This document shows, in pieces, positions 35,290 through 44,888 of a stretch of 64,000 bases of DNA (positions are counted from its first letter, which is position 1; every line of letters starts with the position of its first letter). This DNA is from RYN-230 sp963844695. Lineage in GTDB: Bacteria > Actinomycetota > Actinomycetes > Streptosporangiales > Streptosporangiaceae. Below the pieces are notes generated by a model. The model saw only the letters and a program-made list of their open reading frames with translations. It was not told the DNA's origin and ran no database searches. A program made the translations under genes and the position numbers. The stretch is taken from contig CAWJPL010000037.1 in NCBI GenBank assembly GCA_963844695.1, positions 1-64,000 of the forward strand, read 5' to 3'.

Positions 35290-38078
35290 CGCCGGTCAGG
35301 CTCCCGGCGTCCCATCCGGGCGCCCAGCTCCGCCCGGGACGTGATCCCCAGCTTGCGGTACACCCGGGCCAGATTGGCCTCGACCGTCTTGACCGCGAGG
35401 AACAGCTGCTGCGCCACTTCGCGGTTGGTCAGCCCGGCCGCGGCCAGCTCCGCGACCCGGCGCTCGGTCTCGGTCAGCATGCCCGGGGCCGCCGGGCGCA
35501 GGTTCACCCGGGCCAGCTCCGCCCCGGCCTGCGCGGCCCAGGCCGCCGCGCCGAACGCGGTGAACTCGCGGTGGGCCTCGGTGAGCGCGTCCCGGGCCAG
35601 CCGCTTGGCCTTGGCGCGGCGCTGGATCTGGCCTGCGATCAGCAGCGTCCTGGCCCGGTCGAAACGCAGCGGCGAAGCGTCATACCAGCGGCAGGCCTGC
35701 TCGACGGCGGCCACGGCCTGCGGCATCTGGCCGCTCGCGGCCGCGACCATCGCCCGCCCGGTCATCGCGATCGCCCCGGCCGAGCGCCGCCCGGAGCTGG
35801 CCACCCGGCCGTCGAGGTCGGCGAGGAAAGCCAGGGCGTCGTCCAGCCGCCCGGTCGCCACGAGGGCCTCCAGGTAGTCCAGGTACGAGCGGCTGTAGCC
35901 GGGCTCACCAAGATGCATGGCGGTCACCACGGCATACCAGCGATCGAGATGGCGGGCGGCGGTGACCGGGTCGCCCCGGGACAGCGCGACGAAGCCGAGC
36001 GCTTCGGAGGTTCGCAGCCGGTCCCAGTTGGTCGTCGTGACCCCGTCGCGCGCGGTGACCAGTACGTGTTCCGCCTCGTCCAGACGCCCTTCGTGGGCCA
36101 TGACGTGGCCGAGGTTGAAACGGGCCTGCCCGGCCAGGGCGGCCAGGCTGCCCTGCTCGGCCACGTCCAGATGCTCCTCGGCGAACTGCCGGGCCCGGCT
36201 GATCTGCCCTTGCCACAGCGCGACGTGCGGCAGGTGCGCGAGGGTGTAGGCGATCGAGGACAGGTCCGCCGACGCGCGGGCCTCGGCCAGCAGGGCCAGC
36301 AGCCGGCGCTGCGCCCCCTCCAGATCGTCGGCGTACTTCAGCAAGGCCGCGTAGCTGGCGTCGGCCCGGTCGGACAGCCGGCGGCTGGGATACCGGCGCT
36401 CGAGGTCGATGGCGCGGGCGAACATGTCATGATCCAGGCCCCGGCCGGCCCGGAACCGGGCCCCCGCGGCCTGGCACAGCGCACCGGACAGCACGGCGGG
36501 ATCGGGCGGCCCGGCTTGCTCCAGCAACCCCACTGCCTCGGTCGCGGACGCGTCGGCCAGCGCGATGTCATCCGTCACTGCGGCCAGGGTCAGCAGGGCT
36601 TCTGACCGGATCTCCGGGTCTGCGGCTGCTTCGGCGACCGCGACCTGGAGCTCAGCGGCCGCGCCGCCCCAGCCGATCACTTCCGTCGCCATCTCGGCGA
36701 GCCGGATCCGCCGCCGGGCCCGCTGCGGCCCGGCGGGGGTCAGTCCGATCGCCTGCCGCTGGGCCGCCACCGCTCCCGGGCTGTCGCCCGCCCGGACCAG
36801 CGCGTCGGCCAGGAGGTCAAGCCGCACGGCGCGGTCGGCGTCGGCCTCAGTGTGCTGCAGGGCCAGCCGCGACAGGTCCACCGCGATGTCGGGCGCGCCC
36901 CCGGCGAGCGCGGCCGCCACGCCGGCGTCGAGCGCGCTGGCGACCTGGGGGTCTGTGCTCACCGCCGCCAGCGCCGCGTGGCGGGCCCGTTCCAGCGGGT
37001 CGTCCGCGCCCGCCGCCAGCCGCTGATGCAGCGCGCGCCGGGTGGCGGCCGGCAGCGCGGCGTAGGCGGCGGCACTCACCAGCGGGTGGGCGGCCCGCAC
37101 GATCCGGGGATCCCCGAGCGCCGGCGGCTCGTCGACGGCGACGAGCCCGGCGAGCACCGCTCGCTCCACGTCCCCCGGATCGAGTCCCGCGTCGGTGAAC
37201 CGCCACGACGCCGCCGTGCCCGCCGCGATCTGGAGAATCTCCGGCGGCACGCTCGCGACCCGCTCGGCGACCAGTCCGTCCAGGCTGGTCGGAACCGGCA
37301 GCGGAACGCCCGGCCGCGGGACTATCTCCAGCCGGGCCAGGGCGCGGGCCAGTTCCAGCGCGTACAGCGGATTCCCGCCGGACGTCGCGTGCACCCGCAG
37401 CAGGACCGGCCGGGCCAGCCGGGCCTCCAGCCGGGCCGCGAGCAACTCAAACAGCGCGCCCACGGTGACCGGGCCCACGCCGAGCGACAGCACCCGGTCA
37501 CCCGGCAGGCCGTCCACGGGGGCCCACTGCGATCCGTCACCGCGCGCGGTGGCCACCAGCCGCACCCGGCCCGCCGGCTCCATCCGCCGCAGGGCGAACC
37601 GCAGCGCGCCCGCGCTCGCCGCGTCCAGGTACGGGAGGTCGTCCAGGGCGATCAGCACCGGACTGGACCGGGCCAGCGCGGCCAGCACCGACCACAGCGC
37701 GGTGCCGACGGCCCGCTCGTCGGCCACCTCGCCGCCGTCGGCCTGCAGCATCACGACCTGCAGGGCCTGGCGCTGCGGAGACGGCAGGGCCGGCAGGACC
37801 GCCGCCGCCGCCGGGCCGCGCAGCAGATCGGTGAGTCCCACCCACGGAAGCCGGGCCTCGGCGACCCCGGCCCGGGAGGCCAGCACCAGGTAGCCGGTAC
37901 TGGACGCCTGCTCTGCCGCCCACTCCCACAAGGCGGTCTTCCCGATCCCGGCCGGCCCGGTGAGGACCGCCGCCACCGCCCGGGCCCCAGGGTCCAGGAA
38001 CCCCGACAGCAGGCCACGCTCGGCGTCGCGCGCCACGATCACCGGTTCGGCCGGCGACCGGCGCGCGTGCTCGCTCAT
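35286..38078 (-). CDS. LAL-type LuxR transcriptional regulator with ATPase domain
   Basis: Large regulator of 930 residues. N-terminal STAND/AAA ATPase: Walker A in LTGPAGIGKTALWEWAAEQA, Walker B in SPVLIALDDLPYLDAASAGA, sensor region VRLVATARGDGSQW. The middle is a long array of TPR-like helices (ALLAEARASADLSSIAYTLA; ARFNLGHVMAHEGRLDEAEH). The C-terminal LuxR helix-turn-helix is LTETERRVAELAAAGLTNRE, then VAQQLFLAVKTVEANLARVY. LAL proteins respond to small ligands and commonly control nearby catabolic or secondary-metabolite genes. ATG 38078 with a GGGGGG run upstream is preferred over 38240. It is the longest intact gene in the window. Target unknown; possible autoregulation through the 20-bp tandem repeat upstream. 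Confidence 0.9.
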   Translation of the reverse strand: MSEHARRSPAEPVIVARDAERGLLSGFLDPGARAVAAVLTGPAGIGKTALWEWAAEQASSTGYLVLASRAGVAEARLPWVGLTDLLRGPAAAAVLPALPSPQRQALQVVMLQADGGEVADERAVGTALWSVLAALARSSPVLIALDDLPYLDAASAGALRFALRRMEPAGRVRLVATARGDGSQWAPVDGLPGDRVLSLGVGPVTVGALFELLAARLEARLARPVLLRVHATSGGNPLYALELARALARLEIVPRPGVPLPVPTSLDGLVAERVASVPPEILQIAAGTAASWRFTDAGLDPGDVERAVLAGLVAVDEPPALGDPRIVRAAHPLVSAAAYAALPAATRRALHQRLAAGADDPLERARHAALAAVSTDPQVASALDAGVAAALAGGAPDIAVDLSRLALQHTEADADRAVRLDLLADALVRAGDSPGAVAAQRQAIGLTPAGPQRARRRIRLAEMATEVIGWGGAAAELQVAVAEAAADPEIRSEALLTLAAVTDDIALADASATEAVGLLEQAGPPDPAVLSGALCQAAGARFRAGRGLDHDMFARAIDLERRYPSRRLSDRADASYAALLKYADDLEGAQRRLLALLAEARASADLSSIAYTLAHLPHVALWQGQISRARQFAEEHLDVAEQGSLAALAGQARFNLGHVMAHEGRLDEAEHVLVTARDGVTTTNWDRLRTSEALGFVALSRGDPVTAARHLDRWYAVVTAMHLGEPGYSRSYLDYLEALVATGRLDDALAFLADLDGRVASSGRRSAGAIAMTGRAMVAAASGQMPQAVAAVEQACRWYDASPLRFDRARTLLIAGQIQRRAKAKRLARDALTEAHREFTAFGAAAWAAQAGAELARVNLRPAAPGMLTETERRVAELAAAGLTNREVAQQLFLAVKTVEANLARVYRKLGITSRAELGARMGRREPDRR

Positions 38079-38137
38079 AACCCCCCTGGGTCCTGCGCCA
38101 GCCGGGCCGTCCCGGGCCCCCGCTGACTCTGCAGGCC

Positions 38138-38177
38138 ATCCTGGCATCCCGCGCGAGATCCTGGCATCCCCGGCGAG
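38138..38177. repeat. 20-bp tandem repeat in the LuxR/thrS intergenic region
   Basis: ATCCTGGCATCCCGCGCGAG (38138-38157) is followed directly by ATCCTGGCATCCCCGGCGAG (38158-38177), 18 of 20 bases alike. It is 60 bp upstream of the LuxR start and 118 bp upstream of thrS. Possible binding site for a dimer on adjacent helix faces. Confidence 0.55.
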
Positions 38178-38294
38178 GTACGCGCCGCACGCGTCCTCAG
38201 CGGATATCCAGACGCGGCCACGTCTGCGGCTCGATAGCATCGGAGGCTGGGGCTACTGGCCCCGTTCACCCGATCTCTAAGCAGGGAGCCCGCC

Positions 38295-40316
38295 GTGTCG
38301 GCCCAGCAGCTTCACATCACCCTCGCCGGACGCGAGCACGTGGTGGACGCGGGCACTACGGCCGGCGACGCGCTCCTGCCCGCCGGGCCCGCGGCCGGCC
38401 CCAGGTCCACGGTGATCGCGGCCCGGGTCAACGGCGAACTGCGCGACCTGGCCGCACCGCTGGCCGACGGCGACGCCGTCGAGCCGGTCGAGGTGGGCAG
38501 CGACGACGGCCGGGCGATCATGCGGCACTCCACCGCGCACGTGATGGCCCAGGCCGTCCAGGAGCTGTTCCCCGAGGCCAAGCTGGGCATCGGGCCGCCG
38601 GTGGAGAACGGCTTCTACTACGACTTCGACGTGGCGGCCCCGTTCAGTCCCGAGGACCTCAAGGCCATCGAGCAGCGGATGCGCCAGATCGTGAAGCAGG
38701 GCCAGCGCTTCTCCCGCCGCGAGGTCAGCGACGAGCAGGCGCGCAAGGAACTGGCGGGTGAGCCGTACAAGCTCGAGCTGATCGGGCTCAAGGGCGGCGC
38801 GACCCCGGCCGACGCGGGCTCCCCGACCGCGCCGTCGGAGGTCAGCGTCGAGGAGGCCGTCGAGGTCGGCGGCAGCCAGCTGACCATCTACGACAACCTG
38901 GACCCGGCCACCGGCGAGGAATGCTGGAAGGACCTGTGCCGCGGGCCGCACGTGCCCACCACCCGGCAGATCCCGGCGTTCAAGCTGATGCGTTCCAGCG
39001 GCGCGTACTGGCGGGGCAGCGAGAAGAACCCGCAGCTGCAGCGGATCTACGGCACCGCCTGGGAGTCGCGCGAGGCGCAGGACGAGTACCTGAAGCTGCT
39101 CGCCGAGGCCGAGCGCCGTGATCACCGGCGGCTGGGCGCGGAGCTGGACCTGTTCTCCTTCCCCACCGAGATCGGCTCCGGGCTGCCGGTCTTCCACCCC
39201 AAGGGCGCGATCATCCGCCGGGTGATGGAGGACTACGCGCGCCGCCGCCACGAGGAAGCGGGCTACCAGTACGTCAACACCCCGCACCTGACCAAGGAAG
39301 AGCTGTTCCAGACCTCCGGGCACCTCGGCTTCTACGCCGAGAGCATGTTCCCGCCCATGGAGCTGGACGGGGCCCGGTACTACATGAAGCCGATGAACTG
39401 CCCGATGCACGTGCTCATCTACTCCTCGCGCGGGCGGTCCTACCGGGAGCTGCCGCTCCGGCTGTTCGAGTTCGGCACCGTGTACCGCTACGAGAAGTCC
39501 GGCGTCGTGCACGGGCTGACCCGGGCCCGCGGCTTCACCCAGGACGACTCGCACATCTTCTGCACCCCCGATCAGCTGGGCCCCGAGCTGGCCTCGCTGC
39601 TGGACTTCGTGGTCGGCCTGCTGCGGGACTTCGGGCTGACGGAGTTCGAGGCCGAGCTGTCCACCCGGCCGGAGAAGTTCGTCGGCGACCCCGCCGAGTG
39701 GGACGTGGCCGAGGCGGCGCTGAAGGACGCCCTGGACGCGTCGGGCCTGCGGTACACGGTCGCCGAGGGCGAGGGCGCGTTCTACGCCCCGAAGATCGAC
39801 GTGCACGTCAAGGACGCGATCGGGCGCCGCTGGCAGCTGTCCACCCTGCAGGTGGACTTCCAGGAGCCGGGCCGGTTCGGCATCGAGTACCAGGCTCCCG
39901 ACGGTTCCCGGCAGCGCCCCTACATGATCCACCGGGCCCTGTTCGGGTCGATCGAACGGTTCTTCGGCATCCTGCTCGAGCACTACGCCGGGGCTTTCCC
40001 GCCCTGGCTCGCGCCGGTCCAGGTGGTCGGTATCCCGATCACCGACGGGCACGTGGCCTATCTGGAGCAGGTCGCGGCCCAGTTGCGTGAGCGGGGAATC
40101 CGGGTCGAGGTGGACACGAGCGATGACCGGATGCAGAAGAAGATCAGGAACGCGCAGCGGCAGAAGGTGCCGTACATGCTGCTGGCCGGGGACGAGGACG
40201 TGGCCAAGGGCGCGGTCTCGTTCCGCTTCCGCGACGGCGGGCAGCGCAACGGCGTCCCGGTCGCCGACGCCGTCGCCGAGATCGTCAGTGCCGTCGAGCA
40301 GCGCGTCCAGGTCTGA
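38295..40316 (+). CDS. thrS: Threonyl-tRNA synthetase
   Basis: Charges tRNA-Thr. 673 residues in the full bacterial architecture: N-terminal TGS domain (LHITLAGREHVVDAGTTAGD), editing domain (RHSTAHVMAQAVQELFPEAK with the HxxxH metal pair and later Cys), class II catalytic core (motif 2 YRYEKSGVVHGLTRARGFTQ, motif 3 RALFGSIERFFGILLEHYAG, zinc ligands in MKPMNCPMHVLIYS) and anticodon-binding domain (PVQVVGIPITDGHVAYLEQV). GTG start with GGGAG. No T-box is recognisable in the 216-bp leader. The first gene of the conserved block; the HIT gene follows 8 nt later. Confidence 0.96.
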   Translation: MSAQQLHITLAGREHVVDAGTTAGDALLPAGPAAGPRSTVIAARVNGELRDLAAPLADGDAVEPVEVGSDDGRAIMRHSTAHVMAQAVQELFPEAKLGIGPPVENGFYYDFDVAAPFSPEDLKAIEQRMRQIVKQGQRFSRREVSDEQARKELAGEPYKLELIGLKGGATPADAGSPTAPSEVSVEEAVEVGGSQLTIYDNLDPATGEECWKDLCRGPHVPTTRQIPAFKLMRSSGAYWRGSEKNPQLQRIYGTAWESREAQDEYLKLLAEAERRDHRRLGAELDLFSFPTEIGSGLPVFHPKGAIIRRVMEDYARRRHEEAGYQYVNTPHLTKEELFQTSGHLGFYAESMFPPMELDGARYYMKPMNCPMHVLIYSSRGRSYRELPLRLFEFGTVYRYEKSGVVHGLTRARGFTQDDSHIFCTPDQLGPELASLLDFVVGLLRDFGLTEFEAELSTRPEKFVGDPAEWDVAEAALKDALDASGLRYTVAEGEGAFYAPKIDVHVKDAIGRRWQLSTLQVDFQEPGRFGIEYQAPDGSRQRPYMIHRALFGSIERFFGILLEHYAGAFPPWLAPVQVVGIPITDGHVAYLEQVAAQLRERGIRVEVDTSDDRMQKKIRNAQRQKVPYMLLAGDEDVAKGAVSFRFRDGGQRNGVPVADAVAEIVSAVEQRVQV

Positions 40317-40324
40317 GCAGCTCC

Positions 40325-40921
40325 ATGACCGAACCAGCCGCGCCGGGGACGCCGGCGCCTGAGGTGCCCGGGCCTGAGGTGCCCGGGCCTGAGGCGCAGG
40401 ACGGGGCCGGGGTACCCGACGGCTTCGCCCGGCTCTGGATGCCGCACCGGATGGCCTACATCAAGGGCGAGAACAAGCCGGCCGGCCAGGACGGCGACGG
40501 CTGCCCGTTCTGCCGGATCCCCACGCTCAGCGACGAGGACGGCCTGATCGTGGCCCGGGGCGGGCTGGTCTACAGCATCCTCAACCTGTACCCCTACAAC
40601 GCGGGGCACCTGATGGTGCTGCCCTACCGGCACGTGGCCGACTACACCGACCTGGACGAGGCGGAGACCGCGGAACTGGCCGCCTTCACCAAGCGGGCCA
40701 TGACCGCGCTGCGCACCGCCTCGGCCGCGCAGGGCTTCAACATCGGCATGAACATGGGGTCGGTGGCGGGCGCGGGCATCGCGGCGCACCTGCACCAGCA
40801 CGTGGTGCCCCGGTGGGGCGGGGACACCAACTTCATGCCCGTCGTCGGCCACACCCGCGTCCTCCCTCAGCTCCTGAAGGACACGAGGAAGCTGGTGGCC
40901 GACGCCTGGCCGGCGTCCTGA
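40325..40921 (+). CDS. HIT-family hydrolase/phosphorylase (Ap4A phosphorylase type)
   Basis: Histidine-triad protein of 198 residues acting on dinucleoside polyphosphates or AMP conjugates. The HIT signature HLHQHVVPRW is near the C-terminus; CPFCRIP is the N-terminal zinc half-site, and YPYNAGHLMVLPYRHVADYT is the conserved nucleotide-binding strand. The first 30 residues hold a Pro/Glu repeat (PGPEVPGPE, encoded by a short tandem DNA repeat). HIT genes follow thrS in many actinobacteria, and pgsA is usually next, but here EF-G2 sits between them on the other strand. Confidence 0.9.
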   Translation: MTEPAAPGTPAPEVPGPEVPGPEAQDGAGVPDGFARLWMPHRMAYIKGENKPAGQDGDGCPFCRIPTLSDEDGLIVARGGLVYSILNLYPYNAGHLMVLPYRHVADYTDLDEAETAELAAFTKRAMTALRTASAAQGFNIGMNMGSVAGAGIAAHLHQHVVPRWGGDTNFMPVVGHTRVLPQLLKDTRKLVADAWPAS

Positions 40922-40955
40922 GACACCGGCCAGGCGCTTCGCCCGGCTGCCGGTC

Positions 40956-43103
40956 CTAGCCCTCGGCCGCGCTCGCGGCCACCTTGTCGGCCAGATGCGA
41001 CGGGAGCGGCTCGTAGCGCAGGTAGCTGCGGCTGAACGAGCCGGTGCCGTGCGACATCGAGCGCAGGTCGATCGCGTACCGGGTCAGTTCCAGCTGCGGC
41101 ACTTCGGCCTTGACCAGAGTGCGCCCGCCGGCCACCGGCTCGGTGCCGAGCACCCGGCCGCGCCGCGAGGACAGGTCGGACATGACCGCCCCCACGTAGT
41201 CGTCCGCGACCAGCACGGACAGCTCGTCCACCGGCTCGAGCAGCAGCACCTTGGCCTTGTCCGCGGCGTCCCGCAGGGCCGCCCGGCCGGCCTTCTGGAA
41301 GGCCATGTCCGAGGAGTCCACCGGGTGCGCCTTGCCGTCGAACAGGGTGACCCTGACGTCGACCATCGGGTAGCCGGCCATCACCCCCTGCTCCAGCTGG
41401 GCCCGCACGCCCTTTTCCACCGACGGGATGAACTGGCGGGGCACCACGCCCCCGACGACCTTGTCCACGAACTCGAAGCCGGTGCCGGACGTGGTCGGCT
41501 CCACCTCGATGTGGCACACCCCGAACTCGCCGTGCCCGCCGGTCTGCTTGACGTTGCGGCCCAGCCCCCGGGCCTTCCCGGCCACCGTCTCGCGCAGCGG
41601 GACGCGCAGGCTCTTGGTCTCCACGCCCACCCCGTACCGCGAGGACAGCCGGTCCAGCAGCAGGTCGGAGTGGGCCTCGCCCATGCACCACAGGACCAGC
41701 TGGCGGGTCTCGGAGTTGTTCTCCATCCGCAGCGTCGGGTCCTCGGCCACCAGGCGGTAGATCGCCTGCGACATCTTGTCCTCGTCGGCCTTGGACTTGG
41801 CCGCGATGGCCACCGGGAGCAGCGGGTCGGGTATCGACCACGGCTCCATCAGCAGCGGCCGCTCCTTGTCCGACAGGGTGTCGCCGGTCTCGGCGCTGGA
41901 CAGCTTGGCCACGGCACAGATGTCCCCGGCCACGCACTGCGGCACCGGGCGCTGCTGCTTGCCCAGCGGCGAGGTGAGGGCGCCGATCCGCTCGTCCATG
42001 TCGTGGTCAGCGTGACCACGCTCGGCCAGGCCGTGCCCGGACACGTGCACCGGCGCGTCGGGGCGCAGCGTCCCGGAGAACACCCGGACCAGGCTGATCC
42101 GCCCCACGTAGGGGTCGGACGTGGTCTTGACCACCTCAGCCAGCAACGGCCCGTCCGGGTCACAGGACAGCCCGGTGACCGCCTTGCCGTCCAGGGTGGT
42201 CACGCCGGGCAGGGGATGCTCGGCGGGGGCGGGAAACGCCTGGGTCATGATCTCCAGCAGTTCGGCCAGCCCGATGCCCTGCAGGCTGGAGGTGGCCAGC
42301 ACCGGGTAGAAGCTGCCCTGGGCGACGGCCTTCTCCAGGTCCTCGATCAGCACCTTGGGATCGATGGTCTCCCCGGACAGGTACCGGTCCATGAGGGTCT
42401 CGTCTTCGCTCTCCTGGATGACGCCCTCGATCAGCGCGCTGCGCATCTCCTCGAGCCGGTCGGCCTGGTCCGCGTCGGGGTCGCGTTCGGCGCGCGTGCC
42501 GCTGCTGTAGTCGTAGAAGCGCCCGGACAGCAGGCCGATCAGCCCGGCCACGGCCCCCGAACCCGAGGTCACCGGCAGGTAGAGCGGGGCGACGGAGTCG
42601 CCGAACGCGTCCTGGCAGGCCTGCAGGGCCTGGTCGAAGTCGGCCCGCTGATGATCCAGCTTGGTGATGACCACGGCCCGGGGCATCCCGACGCTGGCGC
42701 ACTCCTCCCACAGCATCCGGGTCAGCCCGTCCACCCCCTCGGTGGCCGGCACGGTGAACAGTGCGGCGTCGGCGGCCCGCAGGCCCGCCCGCAGGTCGCC
42801 GGTGAAGTCGGCGTACCCTGGTGTGTCGATGAGGTTGATCTTGATCCCGGCATGCGTCACCGGGGCCAGGGTCAGGTTCACCGAGCGCTGCTGCCGGACT
42901 TCCACCTCGTCGAAGTCGCTCACCGTGGTGCCGTCTTCGACCCGGCCGGTCCGCGGAATCGCGCCTGTACCCGCCAGAAGAGCCTCAACCAGAGTTGTCT
43001 TACCTGACCCAGAGTGGCCGACCAGCGCGACATTCCGCACGCTGCCGGGCTGATCGGCCCCTGCTGTACCGCCTGTAGCTGTCGATCCTCTCCTGTCGGT
43101 CAT
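40956..43103 (-). CDS. Elongation factor G-like protein (EF-G2)
   Basis: Translational GTPase paralogue of about 715 residues. The P-loop reads NVALVGHSGSGKTTLVEALL, not the GHVDHGKTT of true EF-G; G3 is LIDTPGYADF and the G4 position reads TKLDH in place of NKxD. EF-G domains II-V follow: domain II around RISLVRVFSGTLRPDAPVHV, domain IV around GGHGEFGVCHIEVEPTTSGT, domain V around LEPVDELSVLVADDYVGAVM with SMSHGTGSFSRSYLRYEPLP. These changes match the actinobacterial EF-G2 group, thought not to replace EF-G in elongation. ATG 43103 with GGAGG upstream is preferred over 43139. Convergent with the HIT gene and divergent from pgsA. Confidence 0.88.
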   Translation of the reverse strand: MTDRRGSTATGGTAGADQPGSVRNVALVGHSGSGKTTLVEALLAGTGAIPRTGRVEDGTTVSDFDEVEVRQQRSVNLTLAPVTHAGIKINLIDTPGYADFTGDLRAGLRAADAALFTVPATEGVDGLTRMLWEECASVGMPRAVVITKLDHQRADFDQALQACQDAFGDSVAPLYLPVTSGSGAVAGLIGLLSGRFYDYSSGTRAERDPDADQADRLEEMRSALIEGVIQESEDETLMDRYLSGETIDPKVLIEDLEKAVAQGSFYPVLATSSLQGIGLAELLEIMTQAFPAPAEHPLPGVTTLDGKAVTGLSCDPDGPLLAEVVKTTSDPYVGRISLVRVFSGTLRPDAPVHVSGHGLAERGHADHDMDERIGALTSPLGKQQRPVPQCVAGDICAVAKLSSAETGDTLSDKERPLLMEPWSIPDPLLPVAIAAKSKADEDKMSQAIYRLVAEDPTLRMENNSETRQLVLWCMGEAHSDLLLDRLSSRYGVGVETKSLRVPLRETVAGKARGLGRNVKQTGGHGEFGVCHIEVEPTTSGTGFEFVDKVVGGVVPRQFIPSVEKGVRAQLEQGVMAGYPMVDVRVTLFDGKAHPVDSSDMAFQKAGRAALRDAADKAKVLLLEPVDELSVLVADDYVGAVMSDLSSRRGRVLGTEPVAGGRTLVKAEVPQLELTRYAIDLRSMSHGTGSFSRSYLRYEPLPSHLADKVAASAAEG

Positions 43104-43227
43104 GAGCTCGCCTCCTACGACGCTGTTCGGCTGCCTCACGGCCAGCCTTTACCTGCTGGACACCCGACCACAAGCCCCCAGCCGGAATCGTCCCTCCTGT
43201 CCACTCCGCCAGTAGGATCGGACGGCC

Positions 43228-43917
43228 ATGCTGAACGCCCTGAGACCCTTCTTCGCCCGCCTGCTGCGGCCGGTCGGCGAGGCGCTGGCGCGCACCCCCA
43301 TCACCCCGAACATGATCACGGCGATCGGGACGGTCGGCGTGGCCGTGGGGGCGCTCTGGCTGTTCCCCACCGGGCACCTGTTCGCCGGGACCCTGGTGTG
43401 CTGGGGCTTCGCCATGTTCGACATGCTGGACGGCCTGCTGGCCCGGATAAAAGGGACGTCGGGGGCCTGGGGCGCGTTCCTGGACTCGACCCTGGACCGG
43501 ATCGGGGACTCGGCGGTCTTCGGCGGGCTGGCCATCTACCTCGCCCGCGACCATCAGCCGGTGCTGGCCTGCGTGGCCCTCTTCTGCCTGGTCGCGGGGT
43601 CGATGGTGTCGTACGCCCGGGCCCGGGCCGAGGGGATAGGCGTGCGCGCCGACGTGGGCGTGGCCGAGCGCTCGGAGCGGCTGACCCTGGTCCTGATCGT
43701 GATCGGCCTCACCGGGCTGGGCGTGCCGTTCGTGCTGGCCATCGGGCTGTGGGTGCTCGCGGCGGGCAGCACGGTCACGTTCGTGCAGCGCGTCCTGGTG
43801 GTCCGCAAGGCGGTCGGCCCGGGCGCCCGCCCCAGCCCGCAGCCCCGGCCCGCCCCGGCCCCGGCCGCAGCGGTTCGCGACCCGGGCGACAGCGGCGCGC
43901 GAAAGGATAAGGCGTGA
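43228..43917 (+). CDS. pgsA: CDP-alcohol phosphatidyltransferase (phosphatidylinositol phosphate synthase, PgsA1 type)
   Basis: Membrane enzyme joining CDP-diacylglycerol and inositol phosphate, first step toward phosphatidylinositol and PIMs. The family motif D-x2-D-G-x2-A-R-x8-G-x3-D-x3-D is complete: MFDMLDGLLARIKGTSGAWG then AFLDSTLDRIGD. About six helices precede a Pro/Ala-rich, basic tail. The next two genes are a PIM acyltransferase and PimA, which supports the phosphatidylinositol assignment over phosphatidylglycerol synthesis. A TAGGAT hexamer lies 9 nt before the ATG, so the leader would be very short. The stop overlaps the next start by 4 bases. Confidence 0.9.
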   Translation: MLNALRPFFARLLRPVGEALARTPITPNMITAIGTVGVAVGALWLFPTGHLFAGTLVCWGFAMFDMLDGLLARIKGTSGAWGAFLDSTLDRIGDSAVFGGLAIYLARDHQPVLACVALFCLVAGSMVSYARARAEGIGVRADVGVAERSERLTLVLIVIGLTGLGVPFVLAIGLWVLAAGSTVTFVQRVLVVRKAVGPGARPSPQPRPAPAPAAAVRDPGDSGARKDKA

Positions 43918-44888
43918 CCTCGGTACGGGACCGGCTGACCGACGCCGGCTACGCGCTCGGCTGGACCCTGGTCTGCCGGGTGCCGGAGTCCTGGGCCCGC
44001 GGCGCCTTCCAGTTCGGCGCGGACATCGCCTGGCGCCGCCAGGGGCCCGGGGTGCGGGTGCTCGAGGCGAACCTGCTCCGGGTCACCGGGCCGTCGGTGA
44101 CCGGCAAGGAACTGCGCGCGCTGTCCCGGCAGACCATGCGCTCCTACGCCCGCTACTGGCTGGAGGCGTTCCGGCTGCCGGTGATCAGCCAGCAGCGGAT
44201 CCAGGCCGACATGCACGCGACCGGCGAGGAGAACCTCCAGGACAACCTGGCCGCGGGACGCGGGGTGATCGTCGCCCTGCCGCACACCGGCAACTACGAG
44301 CTGGCCGGGGCCTGGATCATCGGCCGCGGGGCGGGCAAGTTCACCACCGTCGCCGAGCGGCTCAAGCCCGAGTCCCTGTTCCGGCGGTTTCTCGAGTTCC
44401 GCGAAGGGCTCGGCATGGAGGTGCTCCCGGCCAGTGGCGGGGACAGCCGGTTCGGCGTGCTCGCCCAGCGGCTCCGGGCCGGCGGCCTGGTCTGCCTGGT
44501 CTCGGACCGGGACGTCACCGGCCGCGGCATCGACGTGGAGTTCTTCGGTGAGAAGGCGCGGATGATGGCGGGTCCCGCCGCGCTGGCCGTGCAGACCGGC
44601 GCGGCCCTGCTCCCCGCCACGCTGTGGTTCGACGGCCCCGGCTGGAAAGCTCGTATCTATAACGAAGTTCCGGTGCCGGAGTCCGGAACCCGGCGGGAGA
44701 AGATCGCGGCGATGACCCAGGAGGTCGCCCGGGACTACGAGGACGGCATCCGCGCGCACCCGCAGGACTGGCACATGCTGCAGAAGGTCTTCGTCGCCGA
44801 CCTCGACCCGGAGCGGCTGGCCGCCGCGGACCGCGCGGAGCGCGGCGACGGCGAGCGCGCCAGCGCGGGCGCAGGTGGCGGACCGTGA
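43914..44888 (+). CDS. Phosphatidylinositol mannoside acyltransferase (PatA type)
   Basis: Membrane-associated LpxL-family acyltransferase of 324 residues that adds a fatty acyl chain to the mannose of PIM1/PIM2. The catalytic His is in VIVALPHTGNYELAGAWIIG, the LpxL-type H-x4-(D/E) motif; SGGDSRFGVLAQRLRAGGLV and VSDRDVTGRGIDVEFFGEKA with MMAGPAALAVQTGAALLPAT form the rest of the pocket. It overlaps pgsA and pimA by 4 bases on each side. GTG start. Confidence 0.9.
   Translation: MTSVRDRLTDAGYALGWTLVCRVPESWARGAFQFGADIAWRRQGPGVRVLEANLLRVTGPSVTGKELRALSRQTMRSYARYWLEAFRLPVISQQRIQADMHATGEENLQDNLAAGRGVIVALPHTGNYELAGAWIIGRGAGKFTTVAERLKPESLFRRFLEFREGLGMEVLPASGGDSRFGVLAQRLRAGGLVCLVSDRDVTGRGIDVEFFGEKARMMAGPAALAVQTGAALLPATLWFDGPGWKARIYNEVPVPESGTRREKIAAMTQEVARDYEDGIRAHPQDWHMLQKVFVADLDPERLAAADRAERGDGERASAGAGGGP

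Noticed and set aside
40995..43007. 670-residue ORF opposite EF-G2
   Set aside because: Antisense shadow; EF-G2 on the minus strand has all GTPase motifs.
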